Shown: positions 10,901 through 20,302, counted from the first letter of the stretch. The stretch is 22,930 nucleotides of DNA from Cerioporus squamosus (GCA_022592435.1 JABYQS010000429.1:1-22930); one strand, 5' to 3'. Notes: generated by a model not told the origin, from the letters alone. Program-made: numbers and translations.

Positions 10901-12603
10901 TTATGGTGGTCGAGTCGGTGGTCGTCGGGGGACGGCGACCAGTCCCTTCGTCTTGGCCAGGGTCCAGCCTCCAACGGCCCTCCAGTACGAGAAGCATGTC
11001 TTGCATCAGCATCACTTCCTAGAGCTGCGCGGGGCGCGGGCGCTGATGTCCCCACCGTCCACCGGGCGAGAGCACCCCGGAGCCTGTGTTGCTGCATTGC
11101 TTCGGCAGAGAGCGAGAGCTCATGTCCCCGACTGGTCTAGCTGATGTCGGGCTGTGCGTGCCCACCCTTCCGCCAGACGTTTGGGGTAGGGCATGCGACC
11201 GGCGATCGTCAAATCCGAATTGTGTCATCGTCGACAATGAGATGTCAAGGGTGAGATTCAGTATCGCGATTGCGCCGGTATCGGCGACAGAGGGGACAAA
11301 CATAACGTACTTGTGTCGGGGTCGGTCGTTCGGACGTCATTCCAGGATCCGGGGAGAAGGAGGCTGCGTCGTCGACATGAGGACATGCGGAGGGTGACAG
11401 ATATGAAGGCCAACAACACGAGGTAGCCTTGGAAAGAGTAAAAGAACATTAACAAGGGGTTAAGGCGCCACGAGTTGGGACCGTGCGCGACACGTTCTGC
11501 GTAGGATATCCAGAATCCACAATACAGAGAGCAGGGCGCGACTCACATGATGTATCTTCGCCACCCCTCGGCGACCCTGCGCAGGTTGACAAAATTGCCC
11601 ACTGCAGGAAGACTCGCAGATTGTCGCCAGTATTGAATCTGCTGATAACACACAGCTTCGCCGCGATATCTTTGGAGCGCATGCCCATGGCATTGTCCCC
11701 TTCAGTCCTCTAGGCAGCTCGAAGCGGGCTATCCGACTGCAACGTGGTCTGTTACGAGTATTTCCCTGGCCTCGAAAACCTCGTTCCGACCACGCACCTG
11801 CAGGATGCTTGACCATGGAGACGGCGGGAGTGAAGAACAATATTCGGCGAGTTCCGGTACCAGGCACCTGAGGCATTCGATCCGGAAAGGGCCTATGTGG
11901 TCCACACTTTCCCCTTTCCATCATCCCCGTTCCCTAGCGGCTGTGATGATCCAAGGCGCAGCTACCTATAAGTGCAGCTCAACTTCTCAACTCAGTACGC
12001 TCCAAATGCAGAGGAGAACAACGACAGAGCGCACAAGATAGGCACTTCGAGGAGGTTTGCGCCGAGGGGCGTCGCGGAGTCCGGACACGCTGGGGCAGAG
12101 CGAGCGCGCCAGATCTCACAACCTCACGACCCTGCACATCCCACGGTACGCGTCTCCAGATCTCGCTTTTTGTGATTATTTACGCAGAAATAAAGAGTCG
12201 TGATGGCAATGCCGTCTGACGAAATGAATTGGGCGGGACCTGTTGGTAGTGTTTGATGAGCTTCGCGGCTCTGAAACAGTCTCCCAAGGTCTCCCATCGC
12301 TCGGCGAACAACCAGCCACCTGGCACGGAGAAACAGCCTGCGCGGGCTGGAGGGGGCAAATTTCCGCGATGGGATCGCTCTCGCTGGAAAAATGCACATT
12401 TTCTAGCTCCTCAAGCACCCGCTCGCTTTCTCCAGCCAAAGGGACCCTCTTGCTTTGCCTCGAAATGGTTGCGCCTCCCCCGCACGATGATGCTCCAGCC
12501 TCCCGGCGGCTAGGCCAATCGTCCTGTGCCATATAAGCATCCAACTGATCCCCTCGCCGGTTTCCAACCCCGATCGCCTTCGCTCCCCTTGTCCTTACGT
12601 TAC
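7913..12603. other. 4.7 kb region without a confidently recognised gene
   Basis: A TATATATA element lies at about 8228. Plus-strand frames at 8150-8449, 9635-9937 and 10236-11144 match nothing I know; the longest (302 codons, no intron) is poor in hydrophobic core and probably spurious. On the minus strand, a 118-residue frame starts at 10199 (Met-Thr-Ser-Thr-Asp) and ends at TGA 9845-9843. It overlaps the minus frame 9295-9888, and neither has a known domain. A hydrophobic minus-strand segment at 11.26-11.56 kb is listed separately. The last 430 bp, from about 12176, should hold the promoter of the bZIP gene. I saw no transposase, reverse transcriptase, long terminal repeat or tRNA. Confidence 0.5.
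11258..11560 (-). pseudogene. Possible relic or exon set of a fungal multi-helix membrane protein (DUF6533-like), minus strand
   Basis: On the minus strand a frame in this interval contains a strongly hydrophobic stretch: Leu-Asn-Pro-Leu-Leu-Met-Phe-Phe-Tyr, then Gly-Tyr-Leu-Val-Leu-Leu-Ala-Phe-Ile-Ser-Val. Just upstream, after removal of an apparent 50-bp intron (donor GTGAGTCG at 11545 reading leftwards, acceptor CTACGCAG), comes a basic segment ending Glu-Gly-Trp-Arg-Arg-Tyr. A basic Trp/Tyr-rich loop followed by a Pro-Leu-Leu helix resembles the middle of Agaricomycete DUF6533-type seven-helix proteins. However, the RDG motif normally present is absent and the splice phase does not match, so the gene is either decayed, mis-sequenced or a false lead. 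Function unknown. Confidence 0.22.
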
Positions 12604-13816
12604 ATGACGCCTCTGTCTTCGCCGACCGATTCCCAACGTGATGGCTCCGCGGACCACAGTGCCGCCAGCCAAGGCCCTCCCGACCGCCCTGAACGGTCAC
12701 GGAACGCAAAAGGTACGTCGCGCACATCCTCCAAGCAAGCCTGTGCATTGCACCGACAGCCGCCCCAGCTCAGGCCCGGCACCGCGCAAAACGGAAGGCC
12801 TACATCGAGCAGGTACTTGATCTCGCCACCCCCAATGTGTCGCCGTTGCTCATGCCACGCGTGACAGCTTGAGCAGACTGTGACGAAGCTGCAGTCCGTC
12901 CTGGCCATGTCCCCAGACCAGGTGGCCGCCATACCGCCACCTCTCATGCGGATACGCGAGCTCGAGCAAGAGAACGAGCTCCTCCATCGCGAAGTCGAGG
13001 AGCTCCGGCGGCAGCTTGAAATGAAGAATGGCCAGCTACGACCAGACTTCCGCCGAGACACCTACACCCCCCTCCCCGATGACCGCCATTTCGATCGCGA
13101 AACCAAACGTCGAAGGACGACGGACGCGAGCGGCGTTTACATGGTAAGAGAATCAACTTGTCTCCCTGACCACGTCTCACCGTCTATGACGTGCAGACCT
13201 CGCCTCCACATACCCACAGCCCACCACCGCCCCTCTCCATCCCCTCGATCACGGGCCAATACTCATCGCAGAGTCCGCCTCATGGGTCGAGTTATCCGAC
13301 CTATTCGTCGCGGCAACTCAACAGCTACTCGTATGGCGTGCCGGGCTACGCCGTGCCACCCGAGACTCCGACGTCGAGCGCGACGTCGAGTCCTTCGTTC
13401 TCGGCGAGTATTATCTCCGTATCCGCCGGTTGTGCTACACAGCAGAACTGCGCATATTGAGCTCGGGATCCTAGTGACGGCATATTTTTTCTCACCCGCA
13501 GCCCTCGGACTACGCGCCCTCCACCCTCACGCAGTCTCATCACCGAACCTTATCGTCACCGTACGGTCATTCCGTTCTTCCTCCATTCTCTCACACCACA
13601 TCTCAGTACGAACTTGTCAAACTAGAAGACGACCAGTACTCAGTGAGTCTGATCCTCGTCATGGATCTTCCAAGGACGGTCAGCTGACAATCAACCGGAC
13701 TGCAGCATCCGAACATACATCATACTACCACCAACCCTAGTCACTACTCGTCGGCAGTTCAGGCGAGCCACACAGGACAGCAGACAGCTGTCTGGCAGTA
13801 CTCATCAGAACGTTGA
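12604..13816 (+). CDS. bZIP transcription factor, complete, six exons
   Basis: Exons 12604-12712, 12769-12812, 12868-13143, 13197-13418, 13502-13642 and 13706-13816 join in phase to 300 residues. The basic region has the invariant bZIP spacing Asn34-x7-Arg42, with Ala-Gln-Ala-Arg-His-Arg-Ala-Lys-Arg-Lys between positions 37 and 46. The first zipper leucines are Leu52 and Leu59, followed by a proline-containing linker (64-78), then Leu83, Leu90 and Leu97 within a Glu-rich coiled coil. The C-terminal half is Ser/Pro/Tyr-rich and carries Lys-Leu-Glu-Asp-Asp, as expected for an activation region. A basic Lys-Arg-Arg-Arg cluster lies near 137-141. It is a nuclear, sequence-specific DNA-binding dimer; targets are unknown. 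Introns are 53-83 bp. The first acceptor was chosen because it restores Asn-x7-Arg; an upstream acceptor would insert three residues. Confidence 0.9.
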
Positions 13817-16508
13817 GGGCTCGCTCGCTGCGAGAATCGCGTTCTTGGTTACCGCTTCCCCACTCCCTGTATTCCTTGCCCCATACCCGCTCTCGCTGCT
13901 TTCGCGCTGTGTTGTCTGCTCGCCGCTGCTCGACGTAATGCCTCCCGGAGGTCGGATCCGGATATGTATCATACCTGTAGAATCGCTGGATTGGGTCTGG
14001 AATACTTATTGGCACCCCAGCTCGCCGCTGCCCGCAATACATCCTGGCGTTAGAAGACCGCCTCCGCATCATGGCGCTGGTACCTCCGGTAGGCTACATT
14101 GCCTTATACCAACCACCAAGTTCTCAAGCACAAAACGCCGCTCTCCCTTTTTCGCCGCTAGGCTCCATCGGGCACGAAGCACCCATGTAGAGTTTGATTG
14201 ATCTCCTCCGCCGTGCAGGCAGGCTTCGCTTCTCGCCGTCCAATCGGACCGCCCGACGCCTACGCTGCCATGCGTGGGGAGCGAAAGCTTCAAGGCTGGC
14301 GACTACGAGGACCACCGCTGCAACATGCCGGTCCCCACTCGTCGCGCCAATGTCATTTCTGTCAACGCAACTGCGGACGGGCTCGCGCCTACAGCGGGGT
14401 CAACGTTGTCGGAGTCGTCCGACACGGTGCGTATTCTTAGTCTGACACTTGTCAATAGGGAGCGCGGCGATGGGCGAGAGTGCTGACGCTTTGACGCTTG
14501 CAGGTGTTGGCTCGAGTGTCCGATGCACTCCCAATCGACAGCGTGGCAGGCCAGGCCAGCAGGAGAAGCTTAGCGGCGAGCCGTCGTTGCCGAATAGATG
14601 TGGTATCAGTAGGATAGCGCTTCGCCGGATGCGAGAGGGGGAAACACTGTGCGTTCAATGGCTTGCCCAGTTTGCTCTAGACGTTCCTGAGCTCCTCATA
14701 GCCCACAACCCACAACCCGGTGGTGGACACGGAGTCAGTATGTCGCATTCCTAACTATGGCACTTTCCACCCAGGGCGCGAGACTCATGTCTTAGACCAT
14801 CCGTCGGACACCCGGGGGACCCATGCTTACTGGACGGCCGGACCAATCCGAGCTGTTGCTAGGTCGGTTTGCGGCGTTCGCATGTGTGAACAGGTGCGAT
14901 ACTCACCGCACGCCGGCCCTGGGTCTGGAATGAATGATTATATTCAGTGGGCAGTGCTTAGTCTTACAGACCCAGCGCGCACCGATTGATTCTCAGAGGG
15001 ATCCCCCCTCCAATCGCGCCAGGCCAAACGTGGTCGGCAGCGCTCCGGCAATGTCCCACATCTCCGTGAAGTTCACCGGGACACGCTCGCGCACGCACTT
15101 CTGGGGAATAACTTACATGGCAAGTTCGAGCCCGTTCGTTTTCCCATGGCGCCATACCGTGGCCACGGCAAACATCACCACGCCGATGCATGTATCTGCG
15201 CAGGTCCGCAGGATTCGATGCCTCTCCGCAGGCCGAGACCGTTGAGCTCGAGGTGTGTCGTATGCAGATTGGCCTCCTTCGCTGTGATTGCCGGCTGACA
15301 GGTGCAGTGAGGCATCCTGCGCACGTTCTCACCTTAGGTACACCGCCAGCACTTGCCTAGTGCGCAATGACGCACAGAGCGGCGGGAGTGCGGCCATCGG
15401 TTGCACGACAACGCTTGATGGGCACCACAGCAATCCCGCCGGCACTCGACTCGTCAGTACTCAGTCCATGTATGACCTGTCTTTCACTCACGATGGAGGC
15501 ACACCGTGCACATGCCCGGTGGCGGTTGATGTTGCTGCCTTGGCGTGTCTGCATTTCTGCCAAAAGCCATTCGAGGGGCAGCGGTAGCAGAATTTCCTGC
15601 GGAAGTAAAGACCTGTGTAAGGGATGATAGGCCGTTCAGGACCGCGAACCCGAGCTCAGTCCCCCGTGCAACGGTCCCGCCCGAGGACGCACCTGAACCT
15701 CATGAACCTCATGTTCTCCTCGGACCATGTGTGTCGGCCACCTCTGTCAGATAGTGTTTGCACCGCGTCGATGGGCCGATTTTGGCCACCTGAGCAGGTC
15801 CCCGTGCTTCGTGGGCCAATACAGGGCCCTGTGCCGGCATGGATTGCTTCTCCCAAGAGCTTCGAGCGGATGTCTCCGCCGAGCCGTCCCGCTCTTCTCG
15901 CCGCTATAGGTCCACCACAACGAAGCTTGAGTGACTGCCGACTCGCCCGTCCGGTAGAGATACTGGGACAATATTGGCTGCTTCCTTGTCGTGACGCGTG
16001 GCTATACGGACACATGAGCAGTAACGGGGGGCGTTCAGCGGGCGCGTCGAAGAGGCATCTCGACGCTGATCATCCCCATTCGGCGCCATTTTGCGGCGTA
16101 GTTCGAAACGCCTGGGCAAATGCGGATGACAAAGGAGACAGGTGAATTGACGCCACCGAGAGTCAAGCCGCGATGTGACGCCGCTGAAGATAGGACAGAA
16201 GCAAAGGTTGAATCGTAACCTTCTCAGTGTGTGCGTTGGTTCTAGACACGGATTGCGGCCCAGGAGAAGCTAGCCCACCATCACAATAATAGCGGGTGGA
16301 TCATCCTACCAACCTATGACAACGATCTACAACAATCAACGTGATTCAGAGAGAATGGCCGACCAACGATGTGCAAAGGGCAGCTCACCATCGCGCTTTG
16401 TGTCGAGCGAATGCGGGTGGCGGTAAGGCCATAGTTCGCCAGATTAGGCATTGTCGCCTAGGCTCGCCACAAAGCGACAAGGCCCACCACCACCTTGCAC
16501 CACCAGAC
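13817..16508. other. 2.7 kb region between the bZIP and transaldolase-like genes; one candidate spliced gene, otherwise unresolved
   Basis: A plus-strand candidate at 13981-14617 is listed separately. From 14.6 to 16.5 kb neither strand gives a recognisable protein. On the minus strand near 15.1-15.2 kb there is a helix-like run (Cys-Ile-Gly-Val-Val-Met-Phe-Ala-Val-Ala-Thr-Val-Trp-Arg) followed by a good GTAAGT donor at about 15117 reading leftwards. Another donor, GTGAGAAC at about 15331, can be spliced to CAATCACAG to remove about 50 bp. A plus frame at 15624-16145 (173 codons) is unrecognised. An AACCTCATG direct repeat lies at 15695-15712. The 3' end of the region should be the promoter of the transaldolase-like gene. 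Confidence 0.45.
13981..14617 (+). CDS. Hypothetical spliced coding segment downstream of the bZIP gene (weak)
   Basis: Three segments keep phase: 13981-14186, 14219-14426 and 14504-14617 (TAG 14615-14617). The second intron, 14427-14503, has a GTGCGT donor, a GCTGAC branch site and a TTGCAG acceptor. The first (32 bp) is shorter than normal for these fungi and may be wrong. The protein-like parts include a Tyr-Ile-Leu-Ala-Leu-Glu-Asp-Arg-Leu stretch with the look of a short coiled coil, an Asp-Tyr-Glu-Asp-His segment and a Ser/Arg-rich tail. No start codon in this frame was found: the segment begins after an AG that could be an acceptor ending at 13980. It may be a separate small gene, an alternative 3' end of the bZIP gene, or chance. 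No family is recognised. Confidence 0.28.
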
Positions 16509-18613
16509 ATGAACACCGACCAGATGTCCACTCAACCTACACCTGTAGCCACCGTACTTCCGCCCCGGACGTCGACGCCCCAGGATATGCCAGCCTCGCC
16601 GTTCAGCGCCCAGAGCAAGCGCAAGACGCACGCTCAAGACGAGAACGCCGTGGCCTCGCGTATCCCGGTCAAGTCGTCAACGTCGGCCCTAACCGTCTCC
16701 ACATTCAACGCGCCTCGGCCACCGCCCAGCCCAAGAAAGAAGCCTTCGGTGAGGTTCTTCGCAGCTGACAAGTCGTCTATCCCATTCCCGAAGAGTTCGC
16801 TCCCGGCGCCTGCGGTGGTTACGCCCCTCCTGGTCGACGCCCTCGGTCGGGTCAACGCCATATCGGAAGAATCTCCGAGGGTCGGGAAAAGACCTCGGCA
16901 GAGTGCCGCGACCAAGTCGAAGCCCAAAGACTCGAAGCAGGTGAAACAGAAGACACCCAGTGCGGCGGGTCCATCGCTATGGAAGACCCTGGTATCCAGT
17001 GGCAAGGGGGTGATCGCGGAGACGATGGACCGAGACCGTGAGTGACCGACATCTTCCGCCGTGCGTTATCATTGCCAGGATGGTGACTGACGAGTCGGCG
17101 GCCGTGGTCGGTCTGCGCAGTGCTCACAAGCCCAGCCACGCCGTACTGCGCGACGATGGTAACACCGCAGATGCTGCGCGAAGGCCTGAAGACGGAGGAA
17201 GCATCCTACCATGCGCAGGTCGCCGTGAAGACTGCCATTGAGAAGAGGTGAATTCCGAATTCAGTTGTGGGGCTTACTACAGACCCGGTCGCACTATCGC
17301 AATGCTGAGCAAGGGCGTTCTTTCTTGCAGACCACACGAGGAGTGGGATATCGAAACCATTCTGCCTGAGGCAATGGAGCACTACGTGAGTTACCGACCA
17401 CTGCGGATAGAACTATGTGCTTACTACAGTTCAGCTTGTCGCGCTGGGCGTTGAGCTAATGGAGGATGTGGCTGGGCCGCACTTCACCTTCGTGGACCCT
17501 AGGAACCACGACGATGCCCGAGCGATGGTGAGACAGGCCCTGCGCCTGATGAGGCTCTTTGCGAAGCACGGATACAGAAGGGATCGCATTATCATCTCGG
17601 TGAACTCCAGCCGTTACGTTCCGCCGATCATACCTTGCCCTAACATGGTTGGCCAGATACCGGCTACAGAGGCAGGCGTCGAAGCAGCGAAGAAGCTCGA
17701 GCGGGCCTACTTTGTTCGCACCAACCTCCTGTATGTATCGGGCCTAACACATGCGGCCATCGGCGCTGAGGCAGGGGCAAGCTTCGTCATGTACTCCTAC
17801 GCAGCCGTGAGCACCAGTTTTGATAGCCAGAGAGACACTCCGTACTAACACTCGTACGGTAGATCTCCCACGGGATTGCGCAGAGGACGACTGCCAATCC
17901 ATTTGCCCGGGTCGTTGAGGCGCTGATCCCGTCGACCAAGCGTCTCGCTGATGAAGCGGTCGAATCCACGGCGGAGTACTTCAGGGCGCGAAAGATCGAG
18001 ACCACCGTTCTCCTGTCAGGCATACAGAGCGTGAGTTCAACTTCCTTTAGCCGTGCCCTTCTTTCCTGCCGAGACACAAAAACAATGTCTCACCGGTTGC
18101 TCCCCTCGCCCACAGCTGAGCGACGCTCAGCGTCTGAAGAACTTCGATAGCGTCGTGCTCGACACAACCCAATCGCGTCAGGCTAAGGTCCCTGTGACAC
18201 TGGTGCCGCCGGCACGCACCAGTGCGCCCATTGAGGGATCTCCGGGGAAGACGCGGGCGCGCGAGGCGCAGCCTGCGGCTTCCCTCCTTGCCTCCGGGGC
18301 TTTCCTATCGGCAATGCCCGCCGAGGCGCGCGAGATAGCCCGCGGCACGCTGGCCCAAGGGCTGAAGGAGTCCATGGAGTACATGCACAAGACCTGCATT
18401 CATATGCTTGAGCATCTCCAGGCCGAGGCTCAACTCGCTCACATCGACGACGGAGCGCTGGAAGAGTGCTACGAGGCGGACGTAAATGAGCACTTCAGAA
18501 TCTCCATACTCCAAGGGGCTGGCGTACCATGCGAACAACGCCTACCAGTCAGAGCTGGTGATGTGGGCTTCCGGATGTTGTGTTCCATATGGGACAGGCC
18601 GGAGGCTCTCTAG
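16509..18613 (+). CDS. Transaldolase-fold protein lacking the catalytic lysine, with a long N-terminal extension; seven exons
   Basis: Exons 16509-17037, 17121-17247, 17331-17385, 17435-17599, 17657-17806, 17863-18030 and 18116-18613 join in phase to 563 residues. Residues 1 to about 155 are Pro/Ser/Lys-rich and probably disordered. From about 160 the order of transaldolase segments is visible: Ala-Glu-Thr-Met-Asp (170-174), a Thr-Pro-Gln-Met-Leu helix, Phe-Val-Asp-Pro-Arg (256-260), Arg-Ile-Ile-Ile-Ser292-Ile-Pro-Ala-Thr, Thr-Asn-Leu, Ala-Glu-Ala-Gly, and a later Leu-Leu-Ser-Gly strand. Compared with E. coli TalB, the Schiff-base Lys132 is Ser292, and Asp17, Asn35, Glu96 and Thr156 are also changed. 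Transaldolase normally transfers dihydroxyacetone units in the pentose phosphate pathway; this protein is unlikely to do so. The C-terminus is uncertain: one fewer G near 18518-18521 would shift into a frame that stays open to about 18719. Confidence 0.78.
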
Positions 18614-18625
18614 TCCGGGAGGCGT

Positions 18626-18651
18626 GCAAATAGCGCAAATAGCGATAGCGA
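18626..18651 (+). repeat. Short GCAAATA/GCGATA direct repeats
   Basis: Two adjacent copies of GCAAATA followed by GCGATAGCGA form a small imperfect tandem repeat downstream of the transaldolase-like stop codon. It is short and probably simple-sequence slippage. Confidence 0.5.
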
Positions 18652-18782
18652 GGATAGACCGGACTAGATCCAACAGGGTCGGTATTCTCGGGGAGCACAA
18701 CAGCGCCGACCATAATTGATTGTGATAGAGACAAGGTCTTGGGGAACAGAACACGAAGAAGCCAATGGACGTCTATCAGGAT

Positions 18783-19309
18783 TCAGGAGCGCAAGAGGGC
18801 AGGCGGTGGCGAGCATTGAAGGGCGGGGTTCCGCGTATCAAGCCACAGCTATTCAGTGGTATTCGCGATGGGAGCACCAGACTGACCAGTGGGAGGCGAG
18901 CGGGTGTGGAGCTTGACCATGGTTGGGACCTTCCTGTACAGCATACTTACTTGCTGTCTGTCTTCGTCCAATGCCAGCGCCAGAGAGCTTGAGCATATCG
19001 GTCCACCAAGGCGCGAGAAGACCGGATGAAATATACCAGCACAACTCACCGAGGGAGATAAATCGACTTTGAGCCAACGTGCTGACCACGCTGTCCGGGA
19101 AGCGGGACGGATACGACGCTTCCCACCGAACCCTTGGGGTCGAGCAGGAGACAGGTGTTCCCAAGCAGTCGTCATCCGGTGTTCGTGGTCGCATTCTCGC
19201 CGTGCTCCCCGTCGATGACGGTGGCAAACGAGGGTCCTCCGAGGGTAGAACGGAGCGCCGGACCTCGACATGGAGAATTGGGCAAAAGGGGTGGACGTGA
19301 GTATAGAAA
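18783..19309 (-). pseudogene. Unidentified minus-strand coding fragment, three spliced segments with one in-frame stop
   Basis: Reading leftwards, the frame is open from 19309 to a TGA at 19174-19172 and open again to a GTGAGT donor at 19049. Removing 18988-19049 (62 bp) and 18849-18950 (102 bp, donor GTAAGT, acceptor GAATAG) keeps phase and ends at TGA 18785-18783. The residues are strongly protein-like, including Val-Ile-Asp-Gly-Glu-His-Gly-Glu-Asn, Leu-Leu-Leu-Asp-Pro-Lys-Gly and Pro-Leu-Pro-Gly-Gln-Arg-Gly-Gln. I do not recognise the family. The TGA may reflect a pseudogene, an undetected intron or a sequence error, since nearby conserved genes also carry indels. The upstream exons are unresolved, so the start is unknown. 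Confidence 0.35.
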
Positions 19310-20302
19310 CTACGCCTTGCGACAGGTCGCAGACCACGAGGCGAGACCGGTTGTCCTTGCCCGATGCGTACCCTCCGCCCCCAACTTTCGGATGCAAGGT
19401 TGGGATATCAGTTGCTAGACGAGTTCCGATGGATGTATGCGGGCGCACCAGAGATCTTCGTCACAAGCACTCAGCGTCCGCAACGTGCCGGCCGCACAAC
19501 TATGTTGATCAGAAGGACACCGAGTGCACCTCTGCGCAGGTGCACCCTGACATGGGAGTGCCGACCGGCTCAGCCTGAGGATGCCCCGCCTCGACTTTAC
19601 TGTAGCTCCAGCTGGAAGCAGCATAAACTTGTGCAGGTCTCCATCGGATAGATACCCCATAGGAACGCAGGAAACATGATCTATGACAGAACCTAATGCA
19701 TATAGCCTCGCCTCGGTTCGGTCTGCGGGGCGAAGTGATGAGTAGCAGGTTACGCGGGCGATGCGAACGCTCACATTCAAGGTGGCTCAGCGCCATCGCG
19801 CTCGTGCTGCTCCGCCGATGTCTGCGGGATACGTTCCAGAAATGCGGGAGGTCGATCCGGACAGCGTTGGAAGAAGAGGCAGGACCGAGTCGAAGACGAT
19901 GGGTGAACGAGGTCAAGTAGTTCCTGCGCTTGAGACAAGTCAAACTCGAGCGGGGTTTACGTACCTCGCATGAGCTCCGGGCACTCATGAAAACTGCGAC
20001 CGGTCCCGCTCGGATGCACACCAGAGCGGGTCGACCGGGGACAGAAGTTAGAACATTGGTCGAGGTGCTGCTACTGCGAGCAAAGTCCACAGCTGCGTAT
20101 TGCCGTCTCGGGGAGCATCGACCCGTGTCAGAGTCAATGCTACATAGGACTAAGAAAGCAAAGTGAGGGTCGCGAGTGAAGAGTACATGGTGGAAGGCAG
20201 CGGAGGTCGGTGTGCGGGTGCCAGGCGCGGGCAGCGCGCGTCCAGTCTTCTGAGTCTTCTCCGCCACTAGCACGACCTCGGTCGTCCACATCTCAACTGA
20301 CG

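Larger units (their letters stand above)
18614..20302. other. Region between the transaldolase-like gene and PIG-F; minus-strand coding remnants and a divergent promoter
   Basis: The left part holds a plus-strand frame to 18719 that may be the true end of the transaldolase-like gene. From 18783 leftward-reading sequence looks coding (listed separately). Further up the minus strand, segments with good introns appear: donor GTACGTAA near 19963 with acceptor AAGCGCAG, and donor GTGAGCG near 19770 with acceptor CCCCGCAG. They join an unrecognised frame containing Tyr-Ala-Leu-Gly-Ser-Val-Ile-Asp-His-Val and Asp-Leu-His-Lys-Phe. They suggest one minus-strand gene from about 20.2 kb to 18.8 kb, but I could not build a single uninterrupted frame. 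The last 140 bp before 20303 would be a shared divergent promoter. Confidence 0.4.

Noticed and set aside
10236..11144. 302-codon intronless plus frame
   Set aside because: Composition is unlike a folded protein, no family is recognised, and intronless genes of this size are rare among the genes here. Left as unresolved sequence.
18481..18514. Possible 34-bp intron near the end of the transaldolase-like gene
   Set aside because: Shorter than any supported intron in the window. An indel in the G run is a simpler way to reach the other frame.
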